The notes under the pieces were generated by a model. It was not told where the DNA came from, ran no database searches, and saw nothing but the letters and a program-made list of their open reading frames with translations. Both the position numbers and the translations under genes were made by a program. From AP-15 sp963797115 (lineage in GTDB: Bacteria > Pseudomonadota > Alphaproteobacteria > ATCC43930 > CGMCC-115725), in NCBI GenBank assembly GCA_963797115.1, contig CAWCOH010000001.1, positions 2,666,001-2,730,000 on the forward strand: a stretch of DNA of 64,000 nt, written 5' to 3'. How positions within the stretch are numbered: position 1 is the first letter of the stretch; each line of letters opens with the position of its first letter. Positions 60,328-64,000 of this stretch are shown here, piece by piece.

Positions 60328-62595
60328 TCAGCCGATCGCGTCGTGCGCCGAGAGGGCGGCGAGGTTGACGAGGTCCGAGACCGTGGCGCCGATATTGACA
60401 ATTTGGACCGGCCGGTCGAGCCCCATCAGCAGCGGCCCGACCACTGTCCCGCCACCGAGATAGGGCAGCAGCTTTGCCGTTATGTTGGCGCTGTTGAGAC
60501 CGGGCATGACCAGGATATTGGCAGCATCGCCGAGCCGGCAGAACGGATAGAGCTCACGCATCAGCCGAGCGTCGAGCGCCACGTCGGGGCTCATCTCGCC
60601 ATCATATTCGAAATCGGGCCGGCGCTCATCGAGCAATGCCACAGCTTGACGCACGCGCTCGCAATCCGGTCCCGTCGGGTTGCCGAAATTCGCGTAGGAC
60701 AACATCGCGACGCGCGGCACGAGGCCGATCTCGCGCGCCTTCGCCGCCGCCTGCATCGCGATCTCGGCGAGCTGCAGCGGGCTCGGCGTCTCGTGCACCA
60801 GCGTATCGGCGAGCAACAGTGGACGCTCGCGTCCGAGCAATAGCGTCAGCCCGAACATCACGCTACCGGGTTTGACCTCGATCACCCGCGAAACCTGGTC
60901 GAGCACGTCGAACGAATTGCGGGTCACCCCGCTGACCATTGCATCGGCGTCGCCGCAGGCGACCATGCAGGCGGCGAAGACGTTGCGGTCCTGGTTCACC
61001 TGCCGCTGGCAGTCGCGATGGAGCATGCCGTAGCGCTGCTGCCGCGAGTACATGAAGTCGGTATAGCGCCGGTTGTTGTGCGACAGGCGAGCGTTGTGGA
61101 TTTCGAGCCCCTCGGGCATACCCAACCCCATCGTCGCCATCGTCGCCTTGATGCGTTCCTCGCGTCCGACCAGAACCGGCGTCCCGTAGCCGCTCCCGAC
61201 AAATTCCAGCGCGGCGCGGATCGTCTTTTCTTCCTCGCCCTCGGCGAAGACGACCCGCTTGGGATTGGCCCGCACCTTGGCAAAGATCATCTCGAGCCCG
61301 GCGGCGGTCGGGTCGAGGCGGCCGCGCAGGCGGCGCTGGTAGACCGCCATGTCGAGGATCGGCTTGCGCGCGACCCCGGAATCCATCGCCGCCTTGGCGA
61401 CGGCCGACGGAACCGCCCAGATCAGCCGTGGATCGAAGGGTGCGGGGATGATGTAGTCGCGCCCGTATGTCAGGCGCTCCCCGGAATAGGCCGCCGCGAC
61501 CTCGTCCGGCACATCCTCGCGGGCGAGCCGGGCGAGCGCCTCGGCCGCGGCGATCTTCATCGCGTCGTTGATCGTCGAGGCGCGCACGTCGAGAGCGCCG
61601 CGAAAGATGTAGGGAAACCCCAGCACGTTATTGACCTGGTTGGGATAGTCGGAACGCCCGGTGGCGATGATCGCGTCGGAGCGCACCGCCCGCACGTCCT
61701 CAGGGGTGATCTCGGGATCGGGGTTGGCCATCGCGAAGATGATCGGCTTGTCCGCCATCGACCGCACCATCGCCTGATCGACCGCCCCCTTGGCCGACAA
61801 GCCGAAAAAGACATCCGCACCCTCGATCGCCTCGGCGAGGGTGCGCGCCGTGGTCTCGACCGCGTGCGCCGATTTCCACTGGTTCATGCCGTCCGTGCGG
61901 CCGCGATAGATCACACCCCTGGTATCGCACAGCACGACGTTGTGCGATGGCAGGCCCATCGTCTTCAAGAGATCGACGCAGGCGATCGAGGCAGCGCCCG
62001 CGCCGTTGACCACCATTTTGACCTGGTCGAGTGTGCGGCCGGTCAAATGGAGGGCGTTGATCAGTCCAGCTGCCGCGATGATCGCGGTGCCGTGCTGGTC
62101 ATCATGGAAGACAGGGATGTCGAGCAGTTCGCGCAACCGCTCCTCGATCACAAAGCACTCGGGCGCCTTGATGTCCTCGAGATTGATGCCGCCAAACGCC
62201 GGGTGAAGGAAGCGCACGCAATTGACAAATTCGTCGACATCGCGGGTGTCGACCTCGAGATCGATCGCATCGATATCGGCAAAGCGCTTGAAGAGCGCAC
62301 CCTTGCCCTCCATGACGGGCTTCGCCGCCAGCGCCCCGAGATCGCCGAGGCCGAGGACGGCGGTGCCGTTCGAGATCACCGCGACAAAATTGCCCTTCGA
62401 GGTGTAATCGAAGACTGCACTCGGCTGCCGATGGATGCTGAGGCAGGGAAAGGCAACCCCGGGCGAATAGGCGAGCGAAAGGTCGCGCTGCGTCGTCAGC
62501 GGCTTGGTCGGCGCGATCGACAGCTTGCCGGGCCGCCCGCTCGAATGAAACTGCAGCGCCTCGTCTTCGGTGGCGCGAATGCTGCCGGTATCCAT
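60328..62595 (-). CDS. maeB: NADP-dependent malic enzyme, MaeB type
   Basis: The 755-residue protein has the bacterial malic enzyme domain (RDLSLAYSPGVAFPC, NFVAVISNGTAVLGLGDLG, VFHDDQHGTAIIAAAGLINAL, NGAGAASIACVDLL). A phosphotransacetylase-like domain follows after about residue 430 (VRANPKRVVFAEGEEEKTIRAALEF, SYANFGNPTGPDCERVRQAV, LGDAANILVMPGLNSANI). It decarboxylates malate to pyruvate, and the C-terminal domain is usually regulatory, binding acetyl-CoA. A second, partial copy of its N-terminal region lies at the window end. Confidence 0.94.
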   Translation of the reverse strand: MDTGSIRATEDEALQFHSSGRPGKLSIAPTKPLTTQRDLSLAYSPGVAFPCLSIHRQPSAVFDYTSKGNFVAVISNGTAVLGLGDLGALAAKPVMEGKGALFKRFADIDAIDLEVDTRDVDEFVNCVRFLHPAFGGINLEDIKAPECFVIEERLRELLDIPVFHDDQHGTAIIAAAGLINALHLTGRTLDQVKMVVNGAGAASIACVDLLKTMGLPSHNVVLCDTRGVIYRGRTDGMNQWKSAHAVETTARTLAEAIEGADVFFGLSAKGAVDQAMVRSMADKPIIFAMANPDPEITPEDVRAVRSDAIIATGRSDYPNQVNNVLGFPYIFRGALDVRASTINDAMKIAAAEALARLAREDVPDEVAAAYSGERLTYGRDYIIPAPFDPRLIWAVPSAVAKAAMDSGVARKPILDMAVYQRRLRGRLDPTAAGLEMIFAKVRANPKRVVFAEGEEEKTIRAALEFVGSGYGTPVLVGREERIKATMATMGLGMPEGLEIHNARLSHNNRRYTDFMYSRQQRYGMLHRDCQRQVNQDRNVFAACMVACGDADAMVSGVTRNSFDVLDQVSRVIEVKPGSVMFGLTLLLGRERPLLLADTLVHETPSPLQLAEIAMQAAAKAREIGLVPRVAMLSYANFGNPTGPDCERVRQAVALLDERRPDFEYDGEMSPDVALDARLMRELYPFCRLGDAANILVMPGLNSANITAKLLPYLGGGTVVGPLLMGLDRPVQIVNIGATVSDLVNLAALSAHDAIG

Positions 62596-62699
62596 GCCTG
62601 CCGACGCTCCTCGTAACCCTGAGCCCGGATCGGCCCGCGCCGACCGCCCGTGTTAACCCAAATCTAGAGGACGCGCACCACCGCGTCAAAGCCGCACCC

Positions 62700-62905
62700 C
62701 CGACCCCGTTTACTTATCCTCTCCCCCCGCCGGCCGGGGGGAGAGGGCAGGGTGAGGGGGGCCGAGGAGCCGGTTTGCGGCATCGCCCACCTCACCCTCC
62801 CGCTTCGCGGGCCCCTCCCTCTCCCCCCTGAAGCGCGGAGAGGGGCTCTTCTACCGCGAGGGAGGGTGCCGACCCGCGGATCACAGCCCGGGTGCGGGTG
62901 AGGGT
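62700..62905. repeat. REP-like palindrome cluster upstream of maeB
   Basis: Several GC palindromes are packed together: CCTCTCCCCCCGCCGGCCGG with GGGGGGAGAGG, then CACCTCACCCTCCCGCTTCG with GCGGG, and CCCTCCCTCTCCCCCC with GGAGAGGGG. They resemble the element at 4.25 kb. The 372-bp gap 62596-62967 contains no gene that I can support apart from these repeats. Confidence 0.7.
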
Positions 62906-62967
62906 TTGCCGACCCTGCTAGTTGCCGGGCATCATGCCCCTATAGTCGCGCAACCTCCGCGGAAACC

Positions 62968-63595
62968 ATGGCTATCCCTTCGCCTTCGGCCATCCAACCC
63001 GTCAGCATTCCGATCCTCGTCGGCATCACCGGCAAACGAAAGACCAGGCTCGACGAGCTCGGCGTCTCCGAAGCGCTGGTTCGTACGAAGCTGCGGCACG
63101 CCTTCGCGCTGTTGCAGCAACTGGCGCCGAACAGCCCAAAGCTGCTGCTCTGCGGCATGGCCGACGGTGTCGACGAGATCGCCGCTCGTCTCGTGATCGA
63201 AGCTTGCGGCGAGGACGATCCGGGCCGGCGCGAATTCCACAACTGGTCGGTCGTCGGCCTGTTGCCGATGCCCGAAGAGGCGTTCCTCGACGATTTTCCT
63301 CCCGGCGCGTGGTGGCACCACGCGCTCGACGATGACCAGCGGAAATTGATCCGGCTGATGCCGTTGCAGACCCTTGCACGACATTCGGCATCCGCGACGC
63401 CCTGCGCCGCGGAAGACCTGCGCCGGGAACCGGATGTGTCGAACCCAGCCCGGAACCGAGCACTACGAGCAGCTCGGAGTGGTTCTGGCCGAGCGCTCCC
63501 CGATATTGATCGCAGTCATGCCGGAGGACGAGAAGCCGGATCGCCTAGGCGGCACCGCGCAGGTCGTCGCCCGCCGTCTCAACGGCTGGCGTTAG
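62968..63595 (+). pseudogene. SLOG/Rossmann-like nucleotide-binding protein, frameshifted
   Basis: The first frame reads PILVGITGKRKTRLDELG, LLLCGMADGVDEIAARLVIE and NWSVVGLLPMPEEAFLDDFP. This looks like the SLOG superfamily (TGxR start, G-A-x-G-x-D loop). Near 63390 the pattern breaks and continues in another frame as TEHYEQLGVVLAERSPILIAVM, EKPDRLGGTAQVVARRLNGW and stops. Such proteins bind nucleotides and sometimes act as stress or immune sensors, but this copy is broken and ends where the malic enzyme relic begins. Confidence 0.55.
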
Positions 63596-63629
63596 CGTTG
63601 GCCGCCCGAATCGAACCGCTGCATCGCCG

Positions 63630-63945
63630 CGCGCAGCCGCCCCTCGATCACAAAGCATTCGGGCGCCTTTATGTCCTCGAGATTAATGCCGCCGAAGGCT
63701 GGGTGCAGGAACCGCACGCAGTTGACGAACTCGTCGACCTCCCGGGTGTCGATCTCGATATCGATCGAGTCGATGTCGGCAATGCTCTTGAAGTGCGCCG
63801 CCTTGCCCTCCACGACCGGCGTCGCTGCCTTCGCCCCGAGATCGCCGCGGACGAGGGCCGCGTTGCCATTCGAGACAACCGCGACAAAATTCCCATGGTC
63901 GTATAGTCGAAGGCGGTACTCGGCTGCCGTTGGCTGTACCTGCAG
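63630..63945 (-). pseudogene. Partial second copy of the malic enzyme N-terminal region
   Basis: On the minus strand the frame reads GNFVAVVSNGNAALVRGDLG, VVEGKAAHFKSIADIDSIDIE, TREVDEFVNCVRFLHPAFGG and INLEDIKAPECFVIEGRLR. It is closely similar to maeB residues 68-155 or so. The upstream AFDYT segment is in another frame, so at least one shift exists. It has neither the catalytic DDQHGT region nor the rest of the gene. It ends abruptly beside the SLOG-like relic. Confidence 0.85.
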
Positions 63946-64000
63946 CAGATCTACGGAGCTAGCGGGCAGGGCAGCTCTGCGTTCCGGCGGCCAACCGAGG

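Noticed and set aside
61018..62616. 532-codon plus-strand frame opposite maeB
   Set aside because: Mirror of the malic enzyme gene; no RBS or known motif, while the minus strand carries complete family signatures.
1..64000. CRISPR array, tRNA or rRNA genes
   Set aside because: No regularly spaced short direct repeats with unique spacers and no cloverleaf or rRNA-like segment were noticed; the only regular tandem array is the 110-bp repeat, which is not CRISPR-like.

Overview
This 64 kb window is GC-rich chromosomal DNA from a heterotrophic proteobacterium, most likely an alphaproteobacterium. The clues are a PEP-CTERM/TPR exopolysaccharide-type locus, a PhoR–PstSCAB–PhoU–PhoB block, aerobic benzoyl-CoA (box) genes, a MaeB malic enzyme with a phosphotransacetylase tail and many GC-rich REP-like palindromes. 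The genus cannot be told from the sequence. I see no tRNA, rRNA or CRISPR array.

Layout. 1-3.7 kb: the 3' part of a TPR protein of the PEP-CTERM system (PrsT type), a 110-bp tandem repeat, a textbook sigma-54 promoter and a PEP-CTERM protein. 3.8-7.6 kb: OB-fold protein, thiolase-like protein and bifunctional enoyl-CoA hydratase/3-hydroxyacyl-CoA dehydrogenase. 7.6-13.4 kb (minus strand): a xanthine-dehydrogenase-family molybdoenzyme (FAD subunit, then fused FeS-Mo subunit), a membrane-anchored double ABM protein and a decayed porin. 14.8-17.9 kb: boxC-boxB. 18.4-22.4 kb: a scrambled accessory patch with four asparaginyl-tRNA synthetase (asnS) fragments around a lower-GC Type II restriction-modification pair and an antitoxin/broken-toxin pair. 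22.5-28.6 kb: PhoH-like ATPase and a gentisate-type catabolic cluster. 28.8-39.2 kb: antiporter, DUF1275 protein, then a tight run IlvD-like, PLD-nuclease/ATPase fusion, MBL hydrolase, CobW GTPase and N-acyl-D-amino-acid deacylase. 39.4-40.4 kb: an IS1595-type insertion with inverted repeats and an 8-bp target duplication. 40.6-43.4 kb: glycosyltransferase, LpxH-like phosphatase, methyltransferase and a small basic protein. 43.4-60.1 kb: the Pho locus, pstS-C-A-B-phoU-phoB, separated from phoR by an arsenic island (arsM, arsR, arsI, arsR-arsC fusion, gapdh, arsJ, pstS-like, ACR3) and a tungstate/ModE module. 60.3-64 kb: malic enzyme, then a broken SLOG-like gene joined to a second partial malic enzyme.

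How it works together. Phosphate starvation would act through PhoR/PhoB on a clear Pho box upstream of pstS. The arsenic island covers arsenate reduction and efflux, arsenate export through a GAPDH/ArsJ arseno-sugar route, arsenite methylation and C-As bond cleavage. Catabolic capacity covers acyl-CoA beta-oxidation, benzoyl-CoA epoxidation and ring cleavage of gentisate-like substrates.

Caution. At least eight otherwise well-conserved genes carry single-base frameshifts, two of them in G runs. Some of these may be assembly errors rather than real decay. All calls rest on reading the sequence and on recalled family features; no database search was run.
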